Of a stretch of DNA of 64,000 nucleotides, positions 22,101 to 33,950 are shown in pieces (position 1 is the stretch's first letter; every line of letters begins with the position of its first letter). The position numbers and the translations under genes are program-made. The DNA is from Numida meleagris (lineage: Eukaryota; Chordata; Aves; Galliformes; Numididae): NCBI RefSeq assembly GCF_002078875.1, contig NC_034422.1:1732923-1796922 (forward strand), given 5' to 3'. The notes below the pieces were generated by a model that made no database searches, was not told the origin of the DNA, and saw only the letters and a program-made list of their open reading frames with translations.

Positions 22101-24240
22101 AATTGATGAGGATGCTTTCCTCTCGTGGAAAGTGACGCTCAGGCAGCAGGGGCAAAGCATGCGGGCCGAAGGGTACGGCTGCCTGCACAGGAGCCCCAGG
22201 CACTGCCCGAGGGGCTGCGCAGCCACCGGACCGCACTGCTGCACCCCTGCAGCACCCGCAGGTCCTGGGGTGGGGCTGTCCCCAGCCGGCAGGCTGTGGG
22301 GCCAGGGCAACGCACAGGAGCACACACGTGCACTGCCACCGCTGGATGCCCATCGGGGTGAACTCGGGTGATGTTTACAGGAGCGCTCTGCGTGAGGCCG
22401 GTCCCCTGCCCTGTGCTGCTGCAGCCTGCTGGGTGCACGGCTGGCTGCTGCGCGCCGCGGGCCCGGGGGTTCTGGATGTTACAGGAAGGCACGGGGACAG
22501 GAGAGGCCGTGTCACAAATAGCATCCAGATGTGAACACACTGTAAATACAAACATCAAAAGGCTCACCCCTCCGCGTTTTGCAAACAACTCAGCGGAAAA
22601 GGACTTGCTGCACTGAGACAAAGGCTCCTGGTAGGGAAGGAAGGACCCCGCTGCCCCTGCGCATGGCACCCTGCATCCATCTCGTGTGGAAGCTCTCCCT
22701 GGGCAGGGGCAGTGCCTGGGGCTGCACTGAGGGCTCTCCCCCCGCCCGCAGCCAGACCATTTGGGAGCTAAAAGCTTCGAGCAGTACTGACAATAGAAGG
22801 AGGAAGCACTTAGCCAGAGTGTGGCATGAAGATGTCATGAGGAAATCACGGTTTTACAGCAGAGAGGAGAAAAAACACTCAGGAAGAGCTGGGATAAATG
22901 CTGGGCCAGGTTCAATAGGAGCAGCAGCCGCCTCAGCTCAGAGCCCCGCCGGTTTGTGCTGGGAGGGAGCCGAAGTGGTAGTGAGTCCTTGGCTGAATCT
23001 GTCTCTAAGCTGGGAAATGTGCGAGGCACCCTCAGCCAGCGCATAAAAATAGGAGAAGCGGCATGGGGATTTTTAGCAAAACTGTTAAAATACGATCCTA
23101 TTTGCTTGGAAGGAAGGTGCCCGTGGGGAGAGGGGGCCGCTGGCGCAGGAGCTCAATGGCCACGGGGGTACGCACCACGTGCACAGCCCGCAGCAGCTCC
23201 AGAGCTTCATTGTGACGTCTAATTTTCACGTGCTAAACAGAAAAGGGGAGGGAAAGGCTGAAACTGCCTGAACAAAAGGACGTTCTTTTCCCACCGCGCT
23301 TTCAGATGCTATAAGCAGAGCGGGACGCAGCCAGAGCCGCCCGGGGCAGCGGGGCTGGGCCTCCCGTCAGGGCCGGGATCGGAGCTGGCACCTCTGTCTG
23401 GTCGCTGCGCTGCGGGCGGCGGAGCCTCGTGCGTAAACACTGTTGGCTTTAACTCTCAACAAAACAATTATGCATTTGTTTTTCAAATACATTTTCTTAG
23501 CCTCGCCACTCGCAATTTTGCTACTACAAACTAGCCGGGACAAGAATAAATACCTTTGTGATTCTCTAAACATCCTCATAATTGCAGCACTTCACTCGTG
23601 AATGCGTATTTCAACAGCAGAAAAGATCCCAAGTGATGTGAAGACACGTTTCTTTGCAGTAACCTTTCGGAATCAGACGGAAACGTTTACAGCTAATTCT
23701 CATTGCAATAACTCCTGCGCACCCCGGCAGCTGCGGGAGGGGAAGCGCGCAGCACAGCCCGCTGGCCCCACCACGCACCCTGCGCCCCGGTGCCTGCAGA
23801 GGGAAGGTTGGTGGTGGAAGGAGCAGAATGATCGGCTCGGTTTTTCTAAGGCTTTTTCCCAGAAAACGAACCTGGTGCTGTGGAGCTGAGCAGCCGAGCG
23901 CCATTCACCATTTCATCGTATCGAGGCCCAGCATGCAGCTTCTCTTCTCGGCGCAAAAGACTTTGGCCAATAAACACACTTGTGCTTAGGAATGCTCCCC
24001 AGCTGGCACCATCCAGAACCGGACAGCCCGCCAACCTGGAGGAGACGGGGCTGTGGGTCAGAGCGGCTGAGCCGCGCATCGCTGCTTCTTGTCCCGCATC
24101 CCGAGTCAGAAGGCAAGCGGTGCAGCCTGCTCCTATTCGTTATTTATCTGTTATGCTAGGCAACAACGTGCAAATGAGCCCGAGTACAAAGTATGAGCTG
24201 CGGCAAGATGTTACAGCGCAGCACTACACAGCACAGCAGA
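22101..24240. other. Upstream flank, nothing firmly recognised
   Basis: GC-rich patches at 22140-22480 and 23330-23430 carry some CpGs but no exon with convincing splice sites. A short stretch at about 23430-23600 is AT-rich and could be regulatory. No repeat family was identified. Confidence 0.45.
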
Positions 24241-25400
24241 GATAAGCCACTCTCGGTATGGGGCCCTGCATCCTACCACTGTTTATATTTGACTGTATAA
24301 TTGGGACCGCAGCCAGCTCGTCCTAAAATATACAGCGAAAGTATGGTTAGGCATTGCATCTGCAACATATACAACTTTGGATGTCAAAGCATCTTTGTTT
24401 GAAGTCAACAGCAATAAAAACTGCATTTGTACGAGGGCTTAGCATGTGGGAATACATATTGCTAAACCAGGATGTTAACACATGGCCCTCCTCGGTTTGC
24501 TGCTGCCAAAAGCATGCCTTTCAAAGGCGAACGGAGCGTGCCAATAATCTGTGGGATATTTTAAAACGTGGAGAAATCTGTGGCAATCACCCACTGGTGG
24601 AGAAAACTCCTTTTGGGCATATTTACCTTTGGTAGTAACCAGCATCGCTCCTCCCACTTTAAAAGATTCGGGTTCTTCGCAAATATGGATGTGTCATACA
24701 GATATTAAGAATCCATTTAGGGGTATTTCCCTCACGTTTCATTTTTCAGAACTTTAGATATTAGTCACTTAGTGACTAACATAATTATTTAAAAGAAAAC
24801 GAACTTTCAAATGTATACAAATCCAGCTCATTAAGGTCAATATCTCAATATTATTTCATTGAGACACGTTTGAAATCTTATCAGAACTGTCTTAAGCTCA
24901 TGGGATATCTACGAGCTCCCTTTCTGGGTATTAAACTTTAAACAAATATTATGATTGGATTCCAAAGGCTTGAATGGGCTGATGATTTTGAAAGTGCTGC
25001 TTTGGCATCATTGTACGGCTCCATTCTTTTATGCGTGTTTTGTTAAAACACAAAGAAACTCTATTTATGAAAAGCCAGCCTTAAATCTATAGTTTGTGAA
25101 GCCGTAATTTGTGGTTGCGATTGTGGTTAATTTAACAAAGAAAGTCTTTTGGTTCACAGTGCACCATACTTACTATTTTTCATAAACCATCTGAGCAAAA
25201 ACCCCCTTCAACATGTCAGATAGATGATGATCCAGCAATGTTGCAATTTCCCAGCTCCTATTTTGCGGTACACCATATTATATGCACAGGAATGCTACAT
25301 CATTTATTCTGGAGCGCAGCCCTGTAATTATTGCTGGCAAACTACTAATTACATACCGCCATCAAATCTAACAATTTTCCCAATAAAAAAAAAAAAAAAA
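24241..25400. promoter_or_regulatory. Long AT-rich candidate regulatory block
   Basis: About 1.1 kb with almost no CpG, uniform AT-rich composition and frequent TAAT, TTTAT and AAATCA words, such as CATAATTATTTAAAAG near 24778 and GTGGTTAATTTAACAAAG near 25122. No frame exceeds about 90 codons. It ends in an A run of about 18 at 25386-25402. Blocks like this near developmental genes are often conserved noncoding elements, but that needs a cross-species alignment. Confidence 0.3.
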
Positions 25401-26129
25401 AAGCAACAAGAAACATCTACTTTTGTGTGGAACGAGGCAAATACACGAGCGTGCGCGTGTGTTTATTTTAACACGTGTGCCACGAGGAACTGATCCTTCA
25501 CTCCCGTGCCCTTCACCTACACCACCCGCAGCGGCAGCGGGACGGGGTGCGAAGGTCTCAGCCGTACTCCAGCTCTGAGCTGCAGCTCCCTCCCTCCATG
25601 GGCTGGAACTCCGCTCACGTGCCCTTCTCCAGGAAGCAGCCATGACGCCGGCAGCTCGGAGTGCCCTGCTGTATTTCAATCTGTGCACGCTTCCACTCGA
25701 GGCCACCCACGTCCCACGCCTGGGGCTGGGGCAGGATGGGTGCTGCTCCTGTCCTGATGGTGGTGGGCAGGGAACAGCACACGGGCTGCTCCCCTTACAC
25801 GGCTGCCAGGGACTCGCCCGCACGAGCAATGTTTGTGCCTCGGCAGTGCCAACACCTGCGAGCCCCGCTCCTTTGTAAAACATGACAAACAGTGTCGGTA
25901 TACGAGACAATTTTCTTCATCTTCCTCAATTTTCTCCAATTTCAAAACTCTAGTGGAAATTGACTGTGGAGCAAAACCCTCTCCCGCTTGTGTGAAGGCA
26001 GGGAGTGAGGCACGGCGCTGGCGGCACGCTGCTAACAACATGGGGAATGAGGCAGGGAGCGGCGTGCGGGAAGATGGCAGGAAAATCCCAGCGGAGCACA
26101 GTGCCCCGACCTCCGGTGCACGCAGGCAC
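25401..26129. other. Intergenic DNA, nothing recognised
   Basis: Moderately GC-rich with CpGs from 25500 to 25870. Overlapping open frames exist on both strands but show no domain, signal peptide or plausible splice structure. Confidence 0.45.
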
Positions 26130-26225
26130 GGCCGCCAGCACAACACCGCCCGCACAACACAACACTGCCAGCACAACACTGCCAGCACAGCTCTGCCAAG
26201 CGCACCACCACCAGCACAACGCTGC
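26130..26225. repeat. Imperfect CAGCACAACACTGC tandem repeat
   Basis: A unit of roughly 15 bases, GCCAGCACAACACTG with variants, recurs about six times. It begins as CCAGCACAACACCGCC and ends as CACCAGCACAACGCTGCC. Degeneracy increases toward the right end. It yields Cys/Leu/Val-rich peptides on the minus strand that should not be taken as protein. Confidence 0.65.
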
Positions 26226-27683
26226 CTGCAGCTGCAGCTCTGGCACGGCGCTGCTAAGGCGCGGGCTGCGCACTTCAGTTCCTGGCATTCGCTCCTCGGT
26301 GTCCTTAGCGGCTTCGAGAGAAGCAAAGCACACTCTGCATGCCAAGCAAGTTGGCCGGTCTCAGCCACGGCCTCGGTCAAACACAAGGAGCTGCTTGACA
26401 AGAGAGAATTGCGACTGAGGACATTAAAAAACATCAGCAGAAGTCACAGCTCGCCAGGTGAGTGCCGTACCCGGAGCCCGACGGCCTTTGGGAACCACCT
26501 CTAGTGTTCATCTCGGCAGGAGTTCTATGGCACCAACACTCCTTCTGCTTCTTGCATCTCTGCCTTATTTATTTTGCAACAGCAGAAAAGGGCCGATTTA
26601 AAGAGGGAAGTGACGGGTGCGTAAGACTCAGCTCATGTGGATAACTCTGGAAAAAGAGATTTTCTTCCATGAACCTACTTTCGGGTTTGCCGCTATCAGT
26701 GGAGGATTACCAGCTAACATGGCATCTCTGCTGACATTCATTTCCTCCCCGTGGCTAAGACAGCTTAACTGCTTTATACTGTAGAATATGCAATGGTTAA
26801 CCAGATACATTCAAAAAAGAAACGTATCTCCTACTTACTCATTTATAATTCTGCTTTTAGTATCGAACTGGAATCCACAGACAAAGAAATAAGCACCCCA
26901 AACCCTCGTGCCTCTAAAATATGCTTACACTGAAAGCTTGACTTATGGCTGGATAAATAAATGAACGGAAGAAGTCACTTGGCTGGTCCTGCAAACGCGC
27001 AGCATCCACTCAAAATCCTGCATATGTTTTCTTCCTCAGCAAATACACATTACAAGGATTAAACAGAAAGGGAACCTTAGAGCTTTAGACGCACTTTGTG
27101 TCTCAATACCAAGTGCAGTGCTATCTCTGCCGCAAGGATTACCAAGGCTACACCCCCATGCAGCTGTCAGTCCCTGCAGGCTGTAATTCAGCTATCCTTC
27201 TCTCACTCTATCCATCACATTTACACAAATCCCCAAGGTGGACTGCCTTCTAAATGTCTTTACCTTGTGCATTATCCTGGGGCTTAACAATCCAATATTG
27301 GTGCAGCCAAGGATAATTACTCTCCATTGATGATAAAACACCCTGAATCCTGTCAGGCATGGCAATTTGCATCTTACAGTGCTGAGGATCAATAGATACA
27401 ACAAAGGAGTGAAACCTGATTAGATACCGCGGCCTCTCCCCGGGAAGGGGAGGGCTGATTGTTTTGCAGGGTTGAAGTCCTGGTTAAAAGGGAAATGGAG
27501 GTTTCCCATTACAGCGCAGTCCCCAGACCTGCTGCTCGCCTGGGAACTGCTGCGGGGAGTTCAAGGCTGCAGGGGAAGGTAGGTGAGCAAACTGCCACGT
27601 CTCAGCTCCTGGTGAAGGAATGACTTGTGCTTGCAGCTACACAGAACACAGCAGACACAGCTTGTCGGGAGCTGCTTTCTTCC
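26226..27683. other. Intergenic DNA, nothing recognised
   Basis: Mixed composition. I see no exon, RNA gene or repeat family that I can defend. A small hairpin-capable CTCCCCGGGAAGGGGAG lies near 27436, just outside the AT-rich part. Confidence 0.45.
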
Positions 27684-27780
27684 CCTTTTTATAGATGGGC
27701 AGATTTATGGTATAAAGAGGTCAAGTAACTAGTTTGCAGCCACACGCTGCCTCAGTAGATCGCCTGGAAGCTGGTTAGTG
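27684..27780 (+). mobile_element. Probable MIR/CORE-SINE relic
   Basis: The words appear in the order expected of a MIR core: TATAGATGGGCAGATT, then AAAGAGGTCAAGTAACTAG, then GCAGCCACACGCTGC and GCCTGGAAGCTGG. The family pattern is 'acagatgggaaactgaggcacagagaggttaagtgacttgcccaaggtcacacagc...gcagagctgg'. The AGAGGTCAAGTAACT match is the strongest. Such relics predate bird origins, so high divergence is expected. No target duplication or tail was seen. Confidence 0.5.
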
Positions 27781-30700
27781 GCTCACTGAGTCTGTTCCTG
27801 AAGCATCCTCTATGAACAGAGAGCTCCTGCCTGCTAGCAAGGAATGTCTTATGTATTTAAAATAAGGACTGCAAGATATTTCAACCACAACCAACCAGGT
27901 AAGCAGATGTATGAAGGCGGAGGTGGAGCAGAAAATTATCCCAACTCATTCAGCACTCTGCTAACACTAATCTAACGCTGAATCTGGTGGGAGATGAGAA
28001 GAGCGGTGGGTGAACTTGAGTTCCCACATTTAATCTGCAGAGACACCACATGCTTCTGCCTCTTTGAGTCCTTCCTTGGAGGTCGGTACGAACTGACAGA
28101 CGGAGCAGTACGTGGTTCTCATCGGGCACAGCTGTGCCCATCCCCGCAGCGCTCCCAGGTGAGCAGTACCGGAGCTCAGCCCTGGGCTGCTGACCAGGGC
28201 CCCCAGCACGGATCTAACTGTTACATCTGGCTTTTTTGTGGGTTTCTGGTGGCACAGATACATTGAGCAGGGATTACATCTCTCTGTGCTTTTGCCAGGC
28301 TGAAAAAAACGCAGACTGTTCTTCTGCGGAAATTTGCTAGTGAGGGAAAAGCCGAAACTGGGGGATTCCAAACCACGTGAAGAGCAACTTTTTAAAAAAA
28401 GCTTTGAAATACGAATGATGCAGAAAATAAAACAGCATCAAGAAAAGAGCTGGGCACATCCTTTCAGATTGTGTGCTCCAAGCATGATGAAGGGGGGCTC
28501 GAAGCACGACAGGAGGAAACCAGAAGAAAAGAGAAAAACTCTTCAGAAACCAGCTGGGAATGGTCTGTTCTTATCAAAACACATTGCTGACACAGAGCTG
28601 TCATGGAGCCAACATCTGCTCCCAACCCGCGAGTCAGCGCGAGGCGTGCTGAGCAGCTCCGCACACTCAGACACAGGAACCCGCCACTGGCTTGGCGTGC
28701 TGGACGGCAGTGAGGAGAGCTTCTGAAAGCACCAGTGAGCTCAAAGGGAAGGAAACTTGCTCCTTTGATGGAAAACTTTTTATTTTGACCTACTTGCAGA
28801 TCTTCTCCATACAAAGGAGTATCTTCCATTGGGGGAAATTGAAAAAATGCCTGATCCTGGACCCCAACACATATGGTAGTGTCTACTAAAGACAACAGGG
28901 GGGTTGCATCTGGCAAGCCTGAAAAACTCAAGCTTGTTAACATTACAGCATAGAATTATCACTATTTTGTGATCATAAGGATCTGTCTCTTTCATCCTGA
29001 TGATTTATGTAGTTGTCCCATCTCAACTCCTAGGAGTAAATTTAACATCGGTGGGAAGTACCAACCTCAGGAAAACCTTTGTCTCCTTCATTGCACAACA
29101 GAGGGGATGCACTCCTGCTCACCTGGTCCTCCTGAAAACCTGAAACCTGCCCAAGACCTTTTATTTTAAAGGCTTTCAGTGCCTTCTCCTGCTTCAATCT
29201 CCAGCATTTTCAGGGTTCCAAAAAACTGCAAACAGGCCGAGGCACAACTGCTATGGAACTGATTTGCTATCTGCAACTCTCCCACCTAGGGCAAGACATC
29301 AAACATCTGTTTAAATTGCTCTAATCCAGACTCAAACAAATGGAAAAGCCTGGTGTCAATTTAGTAACGGTGCCACGCAAACAGGAGGACCAATTTCTCC
29401 CTACATAAGCCGATCAGCATCTTCCCAACACTGCGGCGTGCCCCACCTCGCAGCAGTCCCTGACCCCACAGCAAGCAGAGAGCAACCAGAGCAATCTCCT
29501 GGAAGTGCCCGTGCCCCTGCAGCAGTGCTCCTACATGGGGGGAGCCCAGCACTCACCAGGAAGAAACGGCCACTGCCACGTCTTCCCATCAGTCAGCACA
29601 AAGTGAACTGTAACTTTGCGCGGGGCTCTCCACTCTGCTCAGACGTGGGAAGATTTTGAGCTTGCTGCTCTATTTCCGAAATGGGAAATGGGAAGGAAGC
29701 TGCTGATCAGGGGCCAGGATGGCCAGGCACTTCTCCCGGGGGAACGCCACTCATCCCCTGCGCTGCACCTGCGTGCCATTGATTCCTCGGGATTCCCGCA
29801 CTTGCACAGTCTCAGGCTGTCAGGGCCACATCGATCTGTTTGGCAGTGGAGAACAGAATGGATATAATGGAGACGACTCTTAAGGTGCTGGTTGCTATGG
29901 GTGGGTGAATATAAAAGTGTATGAAATAAGCAGCCGTTACAACCCGAACCGGAGAGCTCAGCCCCCTGCCCCTGCCCTTAGAAGAGAGGATGGTAACGCT
30001 GCCGTGTGCAGCTAACGCAGGTGAGCAGAAAGATAATGAATTCACAGGGTGTAATAAACCTGATGGAAACTGGCTTAAAATAGACGTGTGGTAATAACGA
30101 GTCCTCTTGCAACACGGTGCGCTGAAGGATGTTGTCCTCATCAAATTGACATTATGTACGGCGGAGGAAAACAGAAGGAGAACATAAATGTAGACACCTC
30201 ATAAACACCCACAACTAAGTCCCAAACAAGAGCATCCTATTAAAGACAATGATGCTGAACCCTTGAAAACAAATGTAAATTTGCAAAACTGCTGGTCACG
30301 GTTTGCCAGGCAAGCTTCTGGTCATTGTTAAGCTCTCCACGCGACTGGATAGCAGAGGGAAAGGGTCAGGATGGAGACCAATTTCCCTATCATTTCAGCA
30401 CATCACTCTCCATGGAAGCACCCTGCTGACCGGCCTTCTCCCAGAACTTCGCAGCGATTAGCACCATGCTGTTTCTTACTGTGAATTTGAACAAGAGTAG
30501 CACAAAGCTATCAGCAGGGACTTCAGTGATCAGAAACTGCTCAGCCAATTTCCCCTATCATTTTTCCCTTGTCAAACAAATGCCTATTGTCACAGGGCCT
30601 GCTCCTGTGGCATGGGGAGAGCTTCTGCAAATTGCTGAGCCCCCTGCCTCGCCATTTTAAATCCCTAAAATGTTAGCTCTCACCTAAAGACTAGCAGATG

Positions 30701-31311
30701 AGCAAAGGACGGGGAGCCAGGATCCGCCAGCGGTAATCCTGGCTATTCATGTGCAGCACCAGCGCCCTGGGTTCCCAGCTCCTGCCCCGCTCCTCCCTGC
30801 TTGCTGCATCGGGATGGAAAATAGCAGCATCTCTCCTGCCACAAGGTGAAGGGAAGCTCGGACTTTTCAGGATGCGAAATGCTAACTTGTTATTCAAACT
30901 GCAGGTCTCAGTACTGAAATTAGAGGTAACAGAAGTATGTGAACTGCTACTGCAACCACCAAGAACAAGAGGCTGGCAATGGAGACTTCCCAGTTAAGAC
31001 AAGGAGGAACTTTATTTAGGTGCTTCATAGAAATATTCCCCTTCACCTGCAAAACACATATTGCAGCATTGCTGATAAGTTTTTCTTTGAATGGAAACCT
31101 GTTCTGCCTGCAGCCCACTCTGCCCTGCAATGGCAATGCCACACAGCGGTGTGATGCCATGGCTCAGCCACAGGGCTCTGCTGGAAGAGGAGAGAGGAGC
31201 AGCAGATGGGCTATGAAGTGTACAGCCCTGATTTAATTACAAATATATCTGATAATTAGCAGAAATAATATAGGCTCTACATGAAAATGTGGAAAGATGA
31301 GTGGATTTGGG
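27781..31311. other. Intergenic DNA, nothing firmly recognised
   Basis: Several AT-rich patches, for example 29860-30130 and 30460-30670, could be regulatory, with words such as GGTAATAACGAG and CTTGTCAAACAAATGCC. No frame or splice pattern supports an exon and no repeat family was recognised. Confidence 0.4.
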
Positions 31312-31335
31312 CAAATATATATATATATATATTTG
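31312..31335. repeat. (AT)n microsatellite forming a perfect palindrome
   Basis: Nine AT units at 31315-31332 are flanked so that all 24 bases from CAAAT to ATTTG form a perfect palindrome, able to extrude as a cruciform or hairpin. It is likely polymorphic in length. Confidence 0.85.
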
Positions 31336-33574
31336 AGCTTCTTCCAGCCTGCAGACTTCTTTTCACCACCGCACATATTGTGTTTTTTCTTAAAGCAGCC
31401 ACTGTAGGGGCCAGGGTATTGTGTAACAAGAAGAATGGTCAAACACAATTTTACCATGTCTAGCAAGGCAGAGTGCAATACTTATATATATCAGAACAAG
31501 CAATGTGCCCAAGTGCCTGATGATAAGGAAGAAATGTGTCCTCGATCAAGAAAAACCAGTTTAATGCGCACACTGGGAGCAGAGTATTACACAGATAGCG
31601 CTTTCTCCCGGCCATGTGAATTTAAGGAACCCCTGCTGGTAACTGAGATTCTTCGCAGACAATCAGACCAGAAACGAAACGTTATAAATTCTTAAGGTAC
31701 CGTACGACGTGAGATACATCCTCACATTTTGCACAAAACCAAGAAGGGAAAGATACCATGCAAGCATCTCAGCTCCCATACAACAAATGCCATTTCAAGC
31801 ATCATTTATTATGCTGCCTTTCACAGACTTTTACAGTCCTCAATATGGTTAGCAATTCCAGCTGACTCGTAAAGCGGTTTTAAAATTCATCACTGAAAAG
31901 AATGTTTATCTCCGTGTTTTCTCCAGTTCGGGAGTAAAATTAGAGTCTTAAAACCTGGGGATGGTGTGTCTTTAATTTTGTTTAGAACAGAAAATAACTG
32001 TGATATGAAAGGTTTAATGAGGTTAGAAATCTAAAAGGAAATGGAGTGGGAATAGATTATCAAGAGAAATAAAGCCAACCGCTGGAGAGTACACTAATAT
32101 TAAATATTAGGTTTCTAAACCAAATATATATAATCCATTTAGGGACTTAATGGTGGTTCTCAGAAGCGCATTTATCTACAGCTTATGGTTCAACAACCAA
32201 TATTATAACTCCATTTGTCATTGTTAGGTGAGGGGAATGGAAGTCGGGGAGGCGAGGGTCAGCGGGTGCGGAGGAGCTCGGCGGAGAGCGGCCACTGCTC
32301 GGCACAGACCGTGCTCGGAGGGGACGTGCTCGCTGCCCATTGCTGGCACTGCACCCAGACCTGAGGCTGCTGGGAGCACCTCCTTACACCACTGCTCCTT
32401 TTCCTCATTTTCCTTACAAAGAACTAAGGCAACGTATTCAAGCAAGGACTGGCTTTAAATTAGGCTTTATACCCATTTTTCATTCGGGGAGATACTTAAA
32501 CGTGTGCCTGACTAAATGTGGGATTATGCACTTGATTAAAATTAGCTACATGCTTAAACTACTTGATGAATTGGGTCATTAGATACCGAAGTCAATACGA
32601 GGTAAGGAGCTCTGAAAATCAAGACAAATTGAAAACGCAGAAATGGATGTTGGTGCTTAGCTTTGGGTGCCCACACGAGCACGTCTCCAGGCCTGGCGGT
32701 GGCTTCCCTAGATGCCTAGATACAAACACCCTTGCCCTCACCTGCACGAAGCCCCTGCAGCAGCAGGCACAACTTCCACCATGAGGAGAGAGGAGACCAG
32801 GAGGCGCAACATTTAAGAAACATCTCTGGAAAGACGCGTAGGGTTTTTTCCTGAAGGAGCCATGGCAGCGGCCTTTTTGTAAGGGCTGCATGCTGAAATC
32901 TTGCCATTTTGCCCCACTTCTGCGTGCTGGCCACATCACAGCATGCTCTTGCTCCCTCCAGCCCCTGCCTCGCTGCCATCGCACCGGAGGAGGAGCTAAC
33001 TTTGCGCTTTGGGTTGCTCCGTTACTTTGGTTACTTTCAGTGCCAGCCCCCAAGTTCCTCCTGGGCCAGATCCTGGTTGATGGAAATCTTGAAACGTCAG
33101 TGAGGACTGCAGCAAGCCAACCACTGTGCTTGTCTGAAGGGGTCAAAAGAAAGCAAGTACACTCTGCTCCCAGTAACACCGCTACTTGCAGCACGAATGC
33201 TTTTTGCTGTCAATGAAATTTTGAGGAAACTCAGGGCCTTCACATAGTGCCATATGTTGGCTATCACTCTGCTCCTAGGCTGAGTATTAGTGGGTTTTTA
33301 CTACTAACACCATCAATAACTGCAAACGGAATTAACTGCAAGAGCCACAAATCCATCCTCTGAGTGGTATGACCAAATTCTTTCACATAATTTGCCTGAG
33401 TGACAGAAAAATATGTTGCTAGCATAAAACAAGTCTGGAGACTAAACATGCTTTTAATTCGGCAAAAAATAACACGGTTTCTTCCTGACATCAGCGAGCT
33501 TTGAGTCAAGACCTCAGCTCACAGAAGTACTTCGTTTCGATGCTCCACTTGAACTGAAATCAGTTGTGCTGAAC
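31336..33574. other. Intergenic DNA with an AT-rich block
   Basis: From about 31700 to 32225 the sequence is AT-rich and contains a perfect inverted repeat, CTAATATT-A-AATATTAG, at 32094-32110. The rest is ordinary. No exon or RNA gene is supported. Confidence 0.4.
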
Positions 33575-33950
33575 GAGACCCGTAAACTTTTTACGGCGAG
33601 CCCAAGGAAGCAGTTTTTCCACATGACATGTCATTAAATGGTGGAATTCACTACCACAGGATGTTGCGGAGGCCAAAAATATAAATGAGTTCAAAAAAGA
33701 TTAGACAAATTCACGGGGGATAAGTCCACCGGCGGCAATTAAACACAACGGTCTGGATACGACCTCTGGCTCAGGAAGTTCCGAAGCTGGGGACGGCCAG
33801 ACGTGGGCTGGATAAGGCTCGCCCTGCGCGCGCCTGCTTCTTGCATCCCTCCCAAGCACCTCCTGCTGAGTGCTGCTAGCACAGGCATTTCGGGGCCGGA
33901 CAGGCTGACCCCAGCTCTACTTCCTATGGTCTTTGGGCCGTTTGGATCCG
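33575..33950 (+). mobile_element. Ancient CR1 LINE 3' fragment
   Basis: This is the clearest repeat in the window. TTCACTACCACAGGATGTTG, GAGGCCAAAAATATAAATG, GTTCAAAAAAGATTAGACAA, TTCACGGGGGATAAGTCCAC, TTAAACACAACGGTCTGG and TATGGTCTTTGGGCCGTT all appear in the order known for the end of the second CR1 reading frame and its 3' region in sauropsid genomes. The reading frame is broken, the 5' part is absent and the usual terminal ATTCTATG repeats are not preserved. Divergence suggests an old insertion, probably predating modern birds. It cannot be mobile. Confidence 0.8.

Noticed and set aside
26130..26345. Leu/Cys/Val-rich minus-strand peptides
   Set aside because: They come from the CAGCACAACACTGC tandem repeat.
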